From NCBI GenBank assembly GCA_024644875.1, contig JAHEGY010000014.1:1-58660 (forward strand): 58,660 nucleotides of DNA, written 5' to 3'. A model generated the notes under the pieces. That model saw nothing but the letters and a program-made list of their open reading frames with translations. It was not told where the DNA came from and ran no database searches. A program made the translations under genes and the position numbers. Positions 37,855 through 46,251 of this stretch are shown piece after piece; position 1 is the stretch's first letter, and every line of letters begins with the position of its first letter. This DNA comes from Cyclobacteriaceae bacterium. GTDB lineage: Bacteria > Bacteroidota > Bacteroidia > Cytophagales > Cyclobacteriaceae.

Positions 37855-38955
37855 ATGAAAGATGAAGAGCGACATATTGACTATGATCTTTTAGGTAAGT
37901 ATTTATCAGGTGAATGCAGTAAGGAAGAAGCGAGATCAGTAGAAACCTGGAGATCATCCTCAAAAACTAATCAAGATGAATTTGACCGTCTCGCCAGGCT
38001 TTGGCGGGAGGCAGATTCCCTGGTTGGGAATAACCCCGCACCTGTTAATCTGGATGCCGCATGGGACAGATTACATGGAAGATTATTTGGTGATCAAGAA
38101 AAACCGGATAAATCCACCATTGAAGATACTGCAAGCAATGCTGAGGAAGACATTTCCCTAAAAGGTGAAGATATGGAAACTCCAGGCATGGCCCCGGTCA
38201 GAGAGACAAAAGTCCGAAGTCTGTATTATTATGCAAGCCGGATAGCAGCAGTCCTGGTAGTGGGCTTCCTGGTTTATGCAGTCTTTTTTATGACTGGCGG
38301 GGATCTTGAACAGGTGGTGGTATTAGCAGAAAATGATATAACCACAACGGATCTTCCGGATGACACCAAGGTTACTTTGAATGAAAACGCAAAGATCACC
38401 TATCCGGAAAAATTCAAATCAGAAGAAAGGGCGGTCGAATTAATCGGTGAAGCTTACTTTGAAGTGGAACGCGATGAAGAGAAGCCATTTGTGGTCCATG
38501 CACATAATGCAATGGTACGCGTCCTGGGAACATCATTTAATGTAAGGGCCGTAGAGGAGGAAACTGAAATAAGTGTTACCGTTGAAGAAGGAAAAGTGAG
38601 GTTGTCGGATGAAGAAGATGTCGCCTTTGTGATCCTCGAAAAGAATGAAAAGGGAATTTTCAACCGGTCCACCGGTCACATTGAAAAATATGAGAAATCA
38701 GAAGGGGGAGAGATGTTCTGGAGATCACGGACTGTTATGTTCAGGGATACCGAGCTGTCAACCGTATTTGACACACTTGAGAAATTGTATGATACTGAGA
38801 TTCTGGCAAAGAATGAAGAAATATTATCTTGCATGCTATCTGCCAAGTTTCAGGATATGGATATAGAAGAAATACTGGATAAAATAGCCATTAACTTTAA
38901 TCTAACCATAGAAAAAAATAACAATACTTTTGAGATATCAGGCGATGGTTGTTAG
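37855..38955 (+). CDS. FecR-family anti-sigma factor
   Basis: A 366-residue inner-membrane regulator. The N-terminal part (about 1-70) is the cytoplasmic sigma-binding region ('LLGKYLSGECSKEEARSVETW'), one helix lies at about 121-143 (RIAAVLVVGFLVYAVFFM), then the periplasmic FecR domain ('DLPDDTKVTLNENAKITYP', 'VELIGEAYFEVERDEEKPFVVH', 'VLGTSFNVRA') and a C-terminal STN-like DUF4974 region ('FRDTELSTVFDTLEKLYDTEIL'). Its stop overlaps the ATG of the STN/repeat protein by 11 bases, so synthesis of the anti-sigma factor and its likely partner is coupled. Confidence 0.95.
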   Translation: MKDEERHIDYDLLGKYLSGECSKEEARSVETWRSSSKTNQDEFDRLARLWREADSLVGNNPAPVNLDAAWDRLHGRLFGDQEKPDKSTIEDTASNAEEDISLKGEDMETPGMAPVRETKVRSLYYYASRIAAVLVVGFLVYAVFFMTGGDLEQVVVLAENDITTTDLPDDTKVTLNENAKITYPEKFKSEERAVELIGEAYFEVERDEEKPFVVHAHNAMVRVLGTSFNVRAVEEETEISVTVEEGKVRLSDEEDVAFVILEKNEKGIFNRSTGHIEKYEKSEGGEMFWRSRTVMFRDTELSTVFDTLEKLYDTEILAKNEEILSCMLSAKFQDMDIEEILDKIAINFNLTIEKNNNTFEISGDGC

Positions 38956-40894
38956 ATCGGTTCCAAAACTGATCTTGATATTTTTTTTACTGATCTTCTT
39001 TGATTCCGCATTTGCCCAGGTTCCGGTTTTAAAAAGGGAAGTAAGTATGTCATTGGAAAATGCTTCCCTGGAAAAAGTGTTGATCATCCTGGCCGATGAA
39101 GCTGATTTTAACTTCTCGTATAATTCCAAGATAATTAATGTTGATTCGCTGGTATCTCTTCATGTAGAAAATTCTGCAGTAAAAGATGTACTGGAAATAA
39201 TCCTGGACCAGGAAACTACGTACAGAGTCTCTGGCAACCATTTGATTCTGATCAAGGAAATACCAAAAGGAGAAAGGGATAAGAAAAATATCAAATATGA
39301 AATCAAAGGATACATTTATGATGCGGAGTCTGGAAAAGCGCTCGTTAACGTATCTGTATACGATCCGGCAGGTCTTGTGGCAGCCTTATCCGATAGTATG
39401 GGTTATTACAACCTGATTGTTCCAACTAAGTATGAACAGCTCAACCTGTTTTACAGTAAAAAGAATTTTTATGATACTCTTGTTATTGTAAGTCCTTCCG
39501 ATCAATCTATCGACATCCAAATGGCCAGGCAATATCCCGGTTACGATGTCCCTCCTATCGAACGCATTCAACCATTCACGTATGCTCCTGTGGAAGAGGT
39601 GGGGATCGTACAGAAGTTCGTCGCCCGGGATCAACGGGTTCAGGCTGAAAACATTGATATTATAGAAACACGCATTGGCCAGATATCGATCTGGCCGAAT
39701 GTGGGTACAAATCTTAAAATGTCGGGACAGGTAGAGAACCGATTATCCCTGAACATACTTGTCGGATATTCAGCAGGTGTGAAAGGCGTTGAAGTGGGCG
39801 GATTGGTGAATATTGACCGGAAAAATGTTTCAGGACTCCAGGTTGCAGGTCTTGGCAACGTAGTTGGCGGGACAACCACCGGCGCACAGATCAGCGGGAT
39901 ATTCAATAACAACCGCCAGGATGTCAAAGGTCTTCAATTGACAGGTATAAGCAATGTGATACTGGATACCATGAGAGGTGTTCAGATAACAGGCATCAGC
40001 AATGTATTAAGGGGAACGATGCACGGCTGGCAGGTAGCTGGTATCAGCAATTTTACAACCGAATCCGTTGATGGTGTTCAGATTTCAGGTATCTCAAATT
40101 ATACGAAAAAAGATGTGGATGTTTTGCAGGTTGCTGGAGTATTTAATATAGGCGAAAATGTCAACGGATTTCAGGTCTCCGGACTGATCAATGCAGCACG
40201 TAGGAATGTAGGTGGTTGGCAGATCGCCGGTCTGTTAAATTATTCCAAAACCGTGAGATTAAGCCAGCTGGCCGGACTGGGGAATATTGCTTCAGAGCGC
40301 GTAAAGGGAGCACAGATCTCCATGTTGTTCAATTATGCCAAATACGTGGATGGAGGACAGTTCAGTTTTATCAATATTGCGGATTCCGTAGGCGGGATAC
40401 CCATAGGATTTATAAGTATTGTCAGAAAGGGGTATCACAAAATTGAATTATCGGCCGAGGAAGTTCTCTATGCGAATTTCACCTATAAGCTCGGGGTAAG
40501 AAGGTTCTATAATATGTTTACTGCGGGTATTCAACCTGGCTCAGAAGGTCCCATCTGGGGTTTCGGTTATGGAATTGGCGGTCAAATAGGTACAAGAAGG
40601 GCTGTGGTCAGCCTGGATCTTAAAGGAACCCAGATCATGGAAGATGTGGATGAGCAGGCTTTCAATGTTTCCTTCCGTTTCAGTCCACTGTTAGGCATCC
40701 GGATCGTTAAACGACTTTCATTCTTCCTGGGTCCTGCCCTCAACCTGCATGTATCCGATCTTAAAGATCCATTGACAGGAGAATTCCTGACCAACATAGC
40801 ACCTGATAAAACCCTCCTCTGGGAAGATGTTCCCGGAACAGATACCCAATTCCAGCTGTGGTGGGGAGGTACCTTCGGATTAAGAATTTTGTAA
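38945..40894 (+). CDS. STN-domain protein with 16-residue surface repeats and C-terminal barrel
   Basis: Start ATG 38945 (a TTG at 38930 is less likely), 649 residues. A signal peptide ends SAFAQ. Residues about 31-103 are an STN (secretin/TonB N-terminal) domain of the type that contacts FecR; about 117-192 form a carboxypeptidase-regulatory-like beta sandwich. From about 281 to 481 there are roughly thirteen 16-residue repeats with consensus G-x-Q-[IVL]-[AST]-G-[IL]-x-N-x7. The C-terminal 150 residues resemble an outer-membrane barrel ('GIPIGFISIVRKGY', 'RRFYNMF', ending LRIL). STN is normally on a TonB receptor, so this may be the signal-sensing component for the sigma/FecR pair. Confidence 0.82.
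   Translation: MVVRSVPKLILIFFLLIFFDSAFAQVPVLKREVSMSLENASLEKVLIILADEADFNFSYNSKIINVDSLVSLHVENSAVKDVLEIILDQETTYRVSGNHLILIKEIPKGERDKKNIKYEIKGYIYDAESGKALVNVSVYDPAGLVAALSDSMGYYNLIVPTKYEQLNLFYSKKNFYDTLVIVSPSDQSIDIQMARQYPGYDVPPIERIQPFTYAPVEEVGIVQKFVARDQRVQAENIDIIETRIGQISIWPNVGTNLKMSGQVENRLSLNILVGYSAGVKGVEVGGLVNIDRKNVSGLQVAGLGNVVGGTTTGAQISGIFNNNRQDVKGLQLTGISNVILDTMRGVQITGISNVLRGTMHGWQVAGISNFTTESVDGVQISGISNYTKKDVDVLQVAGVFNIGENVNGFQVSGLINAARRNVGGWQIAGLLNYSKTVRLSQLAGLGNIASERVKGAQISMLFNYAKYVDGGQFSFINIADSVGGIPIGFISIVRKGYHKIELSAEEVLYANFTYKLGVRRFYNMFTAGIQPGSEGPIWGFGYGIGGQIGTRRAVVSLDLKGTQIMEDVDEQAFNVSFRFSPLLGIRIVKRLSFFLGPALNLHVSDLKDPLTGEFLTNIAPDKTLLWEDVPGTDTQFQLWWGGTFGLRIL
39785..40387 (+). repeat. About thirteen 48-bp coding repeats (16-residue units)
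   Basis: The DNA encodes tandem units such as GLQLTGISNVILDTMR and GVQITGISNVLRGTMH. Each starts G-x-Q and has Asn at position 9. Nucleotide identity between units is modest, so these are old, protein-level repeats; a beta-solenoid is the likely fold. Confidence 0.8.
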
Positions 40895-41037
40895 GCTGCC
40901 TGAAAATCCCGGGCATATTCAGGGCTGCGAATTCTCTGGAAGATTAAGCACAACATCTAAAAATAAATTTCACACCCCGATAGGGGTAAGCCCCACGACG
41001 ATTGTCCTCCTATTGAACATTTTTAAATTAACACGCA

Positions 41038-42513
41038 ATGAATACTAGGAATAACACTTTAAAAATAATCATCTTGGTTATAGGAATGATCATAGGGATC
41101 ATATCGGTGTACGCAGAAACAGGCGACACTACAAAAATTTACCGGAAAGCACAGGCAACCTTTGCCCATCCGATTGGAACAAATGGAGATGAAGCTCCAC
41201 ATGTAGTCAACAATTTCTCATTTAACCTTTTATACGGAGTATCAGGTGGGGTGAATGGAGCTGAAATTGGGGTTCTGATCAACAATACCTCCGGAAATGT
41301 AAGAGGTTTTCAGTTTGGGGGTATTGGAAACAGTGTAAACGGATCCTTGAATGGGTTTCAGGCTACAAGTATATACAACATAGTTAACAGCAAGATCAGA
41401 GGGGCACAATTTGCAGGGATTACGAACATAAACCGGAATAATGTAAATGGAGCAACCATTTCCGGAATTACCAATATCATCAGAGGAAATACTAAAGGAT
41501 TCCTTTTTTCAGGACTCGGCAACAATATAGGTGGTATGTCCAGCGGATTCCAGGGTGCAGGGCTTTATAATCTTATAGAGAAAGAATCCAATGGAGCCCA
41601 ATTTGCAGGATTATCGAATATAAACCTGAAAGACACAAAAGGGGCATATTTTGCAGGTTTGGGAAATATCCTGAATGGGGACAGCAGGGGCGCACAGATT
41701 GCGGGACTTTCGAACGTTAATATGGGTTCGATGAATGGTGCGCAGATTGCTGGTTTAGCAAATGTAAATATCAAGGACATAGAGGGTGCCCAAATTGCCG
41801 GATTCGCCAACCTGGCAGTTGAAAGTTCACAAACTCAAATTGCCGGATTGGCAAACGTCGCAGTGGAAGAAAGCAGTGGGCTGCAACTGGCAGGCCTGGC
41901 CAATGTTTCACCAAGAGAACACAGAGGAGTTCAAATCGCAGGATTGGTGAATTATACCAGGCGGATGAATGGTTTTCAACTTGCTGTCGTCAATGTTTCG
42001 GACACCGTTAAAAGAGGGGTTCCGATAGGCTTTATAAGCATTGTGGCCCATGGATACAGAAGGTTAGAAATTGAAGGGAATGAGGTACTATTTATTAATG
42101 CCAGTTTCAAGACCGGAACAACAAGGTTCTATAATATTTTCTCGATAGGTTATCGCCCTGATGGAGATAAGCAACACTGGGGAATTACATATGGAATTGG
42201 GACAATGGCTCCTATCAGTAATCGATTTAACTTCAACATAGACCTAACCGCCACCCATTTGAACGAGGATGAGGCCTGGACCAATGAGTTAAACCTGTTA
42301 AGCCGTTTGAAATTCAATGCATCATATCTGATCACGAAGCGATTGGAGGTATTTGGAGGCCCTTCCATAAATGTGGCAGTATCCAAACTGAGAAATGCGG
42401 AGGGCGAATTGGTGGGCAGCTCGATAATCCCATCCTATGGATTTTATAATGAAAACGTCCGGGGCACCAATGTGAAGATGTATATAGGATTCAACCTGGG
42501 GATCAGATTCTAG
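41038..42513 (+). CDS. Surface-repeat/barrel protein, paralogue of the STN protein without STN
   Basis: 491 residues with a signal peptide ending SVYAE. After a short N-terminal region, residues about 74-326 contain sixteen 16-residue repeats (G-A-Q-I-A-G-L-x-N-V-x6). The part after the repeats (GVPIGFISIVAHGYRRLE, 'TTRFYNIFSIGYRPDGDKQHWGITYGIG', ending GFNLGIRF) matches the corresponding part of the upstream protein, so the two arose by duplication; this copy has no STN or regulatory domain. The repeats resemble those of leptospiral LA_2272-type surface proteins (recalled resemblance, not tested). Probably an outer-membrane or surface protein of the same system. Confidence 0.8.
   Translation: MNTRNNTLKIIILVIGMIIGIISVYAETGDTTKIYRKAQATFAHPIGTNGDEAPHVVNNFSFNLLYGVSGGVNGAEIGVLINNTSGNVRGFQFGGIGNSVNGSLNGFQATSIYNIVNSKIRGAQFAGITNINRNNVNGATISGITNIIRGNTKGFLFSGLGNNIGGMSSGFQGAGLYNLIEKESNGAQFAGLSNINLKDTKGAYFAGLGNILNGDSRGAQIAGLSNVNMGSMNGAQIAGLANVNIKDIEGAQIAGFANLAVESSQTQIAGLANVAVEESSGLQLAGLANVSPREHRGVQIAGLVNYTRRMNGFQLAVVNVSDTVKRGVPIGFISIVAHGYRRLEIEGNEVLFINASFKTGTTRFYNIFSIGYRPDGDKQHWGITYGIGTMAPISNRFNFNIDLTATHLNEDEAWTNELNLLSRLKFNASYLITKRLEVFGGPSINVAVSKLRNAEGELVGSSIIPSYGFYNENVRGTNVKMYIGFNLGIRF
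41257..42015 (+). repeat. Sixteen 48-bp coding repeats (16-residue units)
   Basis: Units such as GAQIAGLSNVNMGSMN and GAQFAGLSNINLKDTK follow each other with almost no gaps; two units have 15 residues. Central units are more alike than the outer ones, suggesting that the array grew from the middle. Confidence 0.82.
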
Positions 42514-42549
42514 GCCCACACATTCTTAAATTATAAAACCAACCAAAAT

Positions 42550-44913
42550 ATGAAACCAATATCAAAAATATTCTTTTTAATGATTTTCAACTTAGCCCTG
42601 AATAGCCATTCAGTAAATGCACAGGAACTATTCCAGACCATAAGGGGAACCATCATAGACCAGGACGCAAATTCCCCGATAATCGGCGCTAATGTGATTG
42701 TAATCAACTCAGATCCGATACTGGGATCAAGTACTAGTCTTGACGGGAAATTTACTATAGAGAAGGTACAGGTAGGAAGGGTAAGTTTGAGAATCTCATG
42801 TATGGGTTACGAGGAGATCACCATACCAAATTTGCTCATAACTTCTTCCAAGGAACTCATTCTTGATATTTCATTAACGGAATCAGTGGTAAAAATGGAG
42901 GAGATCGTGATCAGTTCCACACCTGATAACGGTGTGGTTCTTAATGAAATGGTAACGGTGAGTGCACGGGCATTTTCCGTGGAAGAAACCAAGAGATATG
43001 CAGGATCATTCAATGATCCTGCACGCATGGTAAGTTCATTTGCCGGTGTTATGCCAGCTCCTGAAGGTGATAACTTTATAGCTGTAAGGGGTAATTCTCC
43101 AAAAGGGAACCAGTGGCGTCTAGAAGGCATAGAAATTCCCAATCCGAACCATTTTTCAGATGAAGGTGCCACTGGAGGACCTATCAATGCGTTGAACAGT
43201 GCCATGCTTGCCAATTCGGATTTCTATACAGGTGCATTTCCTGCAGAATATGGCAATGCTTTTTCAGGAATATTTGATATGAGGTTGCGCAATGGCAATA
43301 ACCAGCAAAGGGAACATTCCTTCTCAATAGGAGCACTGGGAATTGATTTCACCATGGAAGGTCCATTTAAGAAAGGCAGTAACAGTTCATACCTTGTTAA
43401 CTACCGGTATTCCACGCTTGCCCTGCTTGAAAACACTGGTATTGTTAATTTTGATGGTGTGCCAAAATACCAGGATCTGTCCTTTAAAGTCAACCTGCCT
43501 ACACCACATGCCGGGGTATTTTCTTTCTTTGGTCTCGCCGGAAAGAGTAACCTGAAACATGAACTTCCTTCAGAAGAAAATGAAGACATCATTATTTCCA
43601 AATTCAATGTGAATTCCGAATTGGCTGTAGTGGGTTTAAATCACTCCATCCCGTTAAGTCGAAATACATTCATTGAATCAGGTATTTCAGTTTCCGAAAA
43701 TGGCAGTCTGTATGACGAAATGGATCTGGTCGATACGAATGATTATCAAATGATAGCAGATGAGAAACTCAGAAAATACACCATGATAGGAAAAACATCC
43801 TTACACAGTAAGATCAATGCACACCATAAAATATCAGGTGGGATTATTTATACGCACTTCTTTTACGATTTTTTTACTGAATACTGGAACAAACCAACTG
43901 ATGAAATGGTGGTTGAACAGGATGAACAAGGAAACTCTGGTTTATTGCAGGTGTATGGTAACTGGAAATACCGTATAAACGATAAGCTAACCTTTGTGGG
44001 AGGATTACACTACCTGAACAACTTGTTGAATGACAGGTACTCAATCGAGCCCAGGGCAGGTCTGAAGTGGCATTTTACACCTACGCAGAGCCTGAACCTC
44101 GGATTCGGAGTTCATAGCCGGATGGAATCCCTGCCTACCTTTTTCGTTCAGGCCCAGTCAGAAAATGGTGTAATACAACAGCCGAATTACTGGCTCGATT
44201 TTCCAAAATCCAGACAATACGTAATAGGATACCAGAATTTCTTTACGCCTAACCTGATGATGAAAGTCGAGGCTTATTACCAGGATCTTTATAACATTGC
44301 GGTAGAGAATGATCCGGGCAGTTCGTTTTCAATGCTGAATGCCGTATCCTGGTATACCAAAAAAGAACTTGTCAATGAAGGAAGGGGTTATAACTACGGC
44401 CTTGAACTTACGCTGGAAAGGTATTTCGCAGATACATATTACTTTATGCTGACGGCGTCATTATTTAATTCAAAATATAGAGCGCTGGATAATATAGAAA
44501 GGAATACCAGGTTCAATGGCAATTATGTGGGAAATTTTCTCTTTGGAAAAGAATTTATTTTTGCAAAAAAACCGGGTAAATCAAAAATTTTGAGCATTAA
44601 TGCCAAAGTATCGTATATCGGTGCCAGGCGGTTCTCCCCAATCGACCTGGAAGAGAGCCGGGAATACGGTTACACCCGGGTAGATGAATCCCAGGCTTTC
44701 ACACTACGCGGGGATGATATCTTCATTGCCAACCTGGGTATAGCATACCGGATTAACAAAAGAAGGACCAGCCAGGAAATCAAACTGGATATACAGAACA
44801 TAACCAACGCAGATGGGATGGTGGACCAGTACTATAACAGTGCCACAGATGAGATCGAATATGTCCATCAACTGGGTATGTTACCGAATATCATGTATAC
44901 CATCGAGTTTTAA
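42550..44913 (+). CDS. TonB-dependent receptor (carboxypeptidase-regulatory-like N-terminus)
   Basis: 787 residues. After the signal peptide (ending SVNAQ) comes a CarboxypepD_reg-like domain (about 28-115: 'IRGTIIDQDANSPIIGANVIV'), then the plug ('DPARMVSSFAGVMPAPEGDNFIAVRGNSPKGNQWRLEGIEIPNPNHF', positions about 155-205) and a 22-strand-type barrel ending MYTIEF. It lacks an STN domain and no SusD gene follows, so it is not a SusCD pair. It lies 36 bases after the repeat/barrel gene, and probably imports the ligand sensed by the sigma/FecR system. The substrate is unknown. Confidence 0.92.
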   Translation: MKPISKIFFLMIFNLALNSHSVNAQELFQTIRGTIIDQDANSPIIGANVIVINSDPILGSSTSLDGKFTIEKVQVGRVSLRISCMGYEEITIPNLLITSSKELILDISLTESVVKMEEIVISSTPDNGVVLNEMVTVSARAFSVEETKRYAGSFNDPARMVSSFAGVMPAPEGDNFIAVRGNSPKGNQWRLEGIEIPNPNHFSDEGATGGPINALNSAMLANSDFYTGAFPAEYGNAFSGIFDMRLRNGNNQQREHSFSIGALGIDFTMEGPFKKGSNSSYLVNYRYSTLALLENTGIVNFDGVPKYQDLSFKVNLPTPHAGVFSFFGLAGKSNLKHELPSEENEDIIISKFNVNSELAVVGLNHSIPLSRNTFIESGISVSENGSLYDEMDLVDTNDYQMIADEKLRKYTMIGKTSLHSKINAHHKISGGIIYTHFFYDFFTEYWNKPTDEMVVEQDEQGNSGLLQVYGNWKYRINDKLTFVGGLHYLNNLLNDRYSIEPRAGLKWHFTPTQSLNLGFGVHSRMESLPTFFVQAQSENGVIQQPNYWLDFPKSRQYVIGYQNFFTPNLMMKVEAYYQDLYNIAVENDPGSSFSMLNAVSWYTKKELVNEGRGYNYGLELTLERYFADTYYFMLTASLFNSKYRALDNIERNTRFNGNYVGNFLFGKEFIFAKKPGKSKILSINAKVSYIGARRFSPIDLEESREYGYTRVDESQAFTLRGDDIFIANLGIAYRINKRRTSQEIKLDIQNITNADGMVDQYYNSATDEIEYVHQLGMLPNIMYTIEF

Positions 44914-45107
44914 ACATTCTGTTACCTGGTTTATATTTCAGGTCATGATTTGAATATTGACCATTTACTTAAATAGTTCAATCGAATTTTAGTACCTTTA
45001 TGCCCCTGTTACAGTTTCAGGGTGGTTTTTATGACATGCTGAAATTTTGTTTAAAAATAATTTCAAAAATTAAACAATAGCCGCTTTAATCGGTTATAAT
45101 ACATATC

Positions 45108-45515
45108 ATGAAAATTACGGTATGCAGAAAGGAACATTTTAACGCAGCTCATCGTTTATTTAATCCGGGTTGGACGGCAGAAAAGAATGAGCTTGTTTTC
45201 GGAAAATGCAACAATCCTAATTATCATGGTCACAATTATGAGCTGATTGTGAAGCTGACCGGGGAACCGGATCCCGAAACAGGTTATGTTTATGATCTTA
45301 AAAAGCTTAGTGATCTTATTAAAAAAGATGTCCTTGACAAGCTTGATCACAAAAACCTGAACCTGGATGTTAAGGAGTTTGAAAATTTAAATCCAACTGC
45401 TGAGAATATCGCGGTTATAATTTATAAACTATTAAGAGAAAAAATTGAGAATACACTTGATATAAAAATTATTCTTTATGAAACGGAACGGAACTTTGTT
45501 GAATACCCGGCTTAA
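45108..45515 (+). CDS. queD: 6-pyruvoyl-tetrahydropterin synthase / QueD family protein
   Basis: 135 residues; zinc ligands His 15 (EHFNAAH), His 40 and His 42 (NYHGHNY), with catalytic Cys 34 in FGKCNNPN. The FGKCNNPN-x-HGHNY block and LDHKNLNLD resemble animal PTPS as well as bacterial QueD. It would act on 7,8-dihydroneopterin triphosphate, giving a precursor of queuosine (QueD) or of tetrahydropterin. It overlaps folE by 38 bases; FolE makes its substrate, so the two are coupled. No queC/E/F gene is near, so the pathway remains open. Confidence 0.92.
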   Translation: MKITVCRKEHFNAAHRLFNPGWTAEKNELVFGKCNNPNYHGHNYELIVKLTGEPDPETGYVYDLKKLSDLIKKDVLDKLDHKNLNLDVKEFENLNPTAENIAVIIYKLLREKIENTLDIKIILYETERNFVEYPA

Positions 45516-46167
45516 CGGCTTTACCCATGATGACATTGGAGATGAGCATGTATCTACAGCCGTAGAGACACCGCTGAGATCTGATGCTTTTGAAATGGAT
45601 GATGAGCTTAAAATGGAACTCATAGAAAAACATTTCACCGAGATCATGCACGTATTGGGCCTTGACCTTGAGGATGATAGTCTGAAAGGAACACCTTACC
45701 GGGTAGCCAAAATGTATGTTCAGGAGATATTTAGTGGTCTCGATCCAAAGAATAGACCTGATATTAAGTTATTCGAAAACAAATACAATTATAATGAGAT
45801 GCTGGTTGAGAAGGAGATTTCTTTCTACTCCAATTGCGAGCATCATTTTGTACCCATTATAGGAAAGGCTCATGTAGCCTATATATCTTCGGGTTACGTC
45901 ATAGGTTTATCCAAGATCCACAGGATCGTTAATTATTATGCCAAGCGTCCTCAGGTTCAGGAAAGGATGACCATGCAGATTGCCAATGAATTGAAGAGGG
46001 TATTAAAAACAGATGATGTGGCGGTCGTAATTGATGCTGAACATCTCTGTGTATCATCAAGGGGTATAGAGGATACCACATCCAGTACTGTAACCTCCCA
46101 TTATTCCGGAAAGTTTGCAGAAGACACTCATAAACAGGAATTTCTTCAACATATTTATCAGAAATGA
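45478..46167 (+). CDS. folE: GTP cyclohydrolase I
   Basis: Makes 7,8-dihydroneopterin triphosphate from GTP, first step of folate and pterin synthesis. 229 residues; zinc and active site: SFYSNCEHHFVPIIG (Cys 120, His 122, His 123) and AEHLCVSSRGIED. Other blocks are 'DSLKGTPYRVAKMYVQEIFSGL' and 'KIHRIVNYYAKRPQVQERMTMQIA'. No in-frame ATG lies between 45478 and the conserved DDIGDEHVSTAVETPLR segment, so the start at 45478 with a 38-base overlap with queD is most likely. A strong terminator follows. Confidence 0.96.
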   Translation: MKRNGTLLNTRLNGFTHDDIGDEHVSTAVETPLRSDAFEMDDELKMELIEKHFTEIMHVLGLDLEDDSLKGTPYRVAKMYVQEIFSGLDPKNRPDIKLFENKYNYNEMLVEKEISFYSNCEHHFVPIIGKAHVAYISSGYVIGLSKIHRIVNYYAKRPQVQERMTMQIANELKRVLKTDDVAVVIDAEHLCVSSRGIEDTTSSTVTSHYSGKFAEDTHKQEFLQHIYQK

Positions 46168-46195
46168 TTTGGTTGGTGTAGTTGGTTATCAGGTA

Positions 46196-46228
46196 AAGTC
46201 GGCTCTTTATGGGCCGGCTTTTTTTTTT
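46196..46228 (+). terminator. Terminator after folE
   Basis: A 10-base stem AAGTCGGCTC / GGGCCGGCTT (two G-U pairs, loop TTTAT) followed by a run of eight T residues, 28 bases after the folE stop. Confidence 0.85.
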
Positions 46229-46251
46229 GATCTAGAGTATTTTATCAGACA

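Noticed and set aside
39785-42015. Regularly spaced repeats that could be mistaken for a CRISPR array
   Set aside because: Repeats are 48 bp, diverged at DNA level and in frame within two long coding regions with conserved amino-acid pattern; no cas genes.
37216-44913. Polysaccharide utilisation locus (SusCD) interpretation
   Set aside because: There is a TonB receptor and sigma/FecR pair, but no SusD-like lipoprotein and no glycosidase in the locus.
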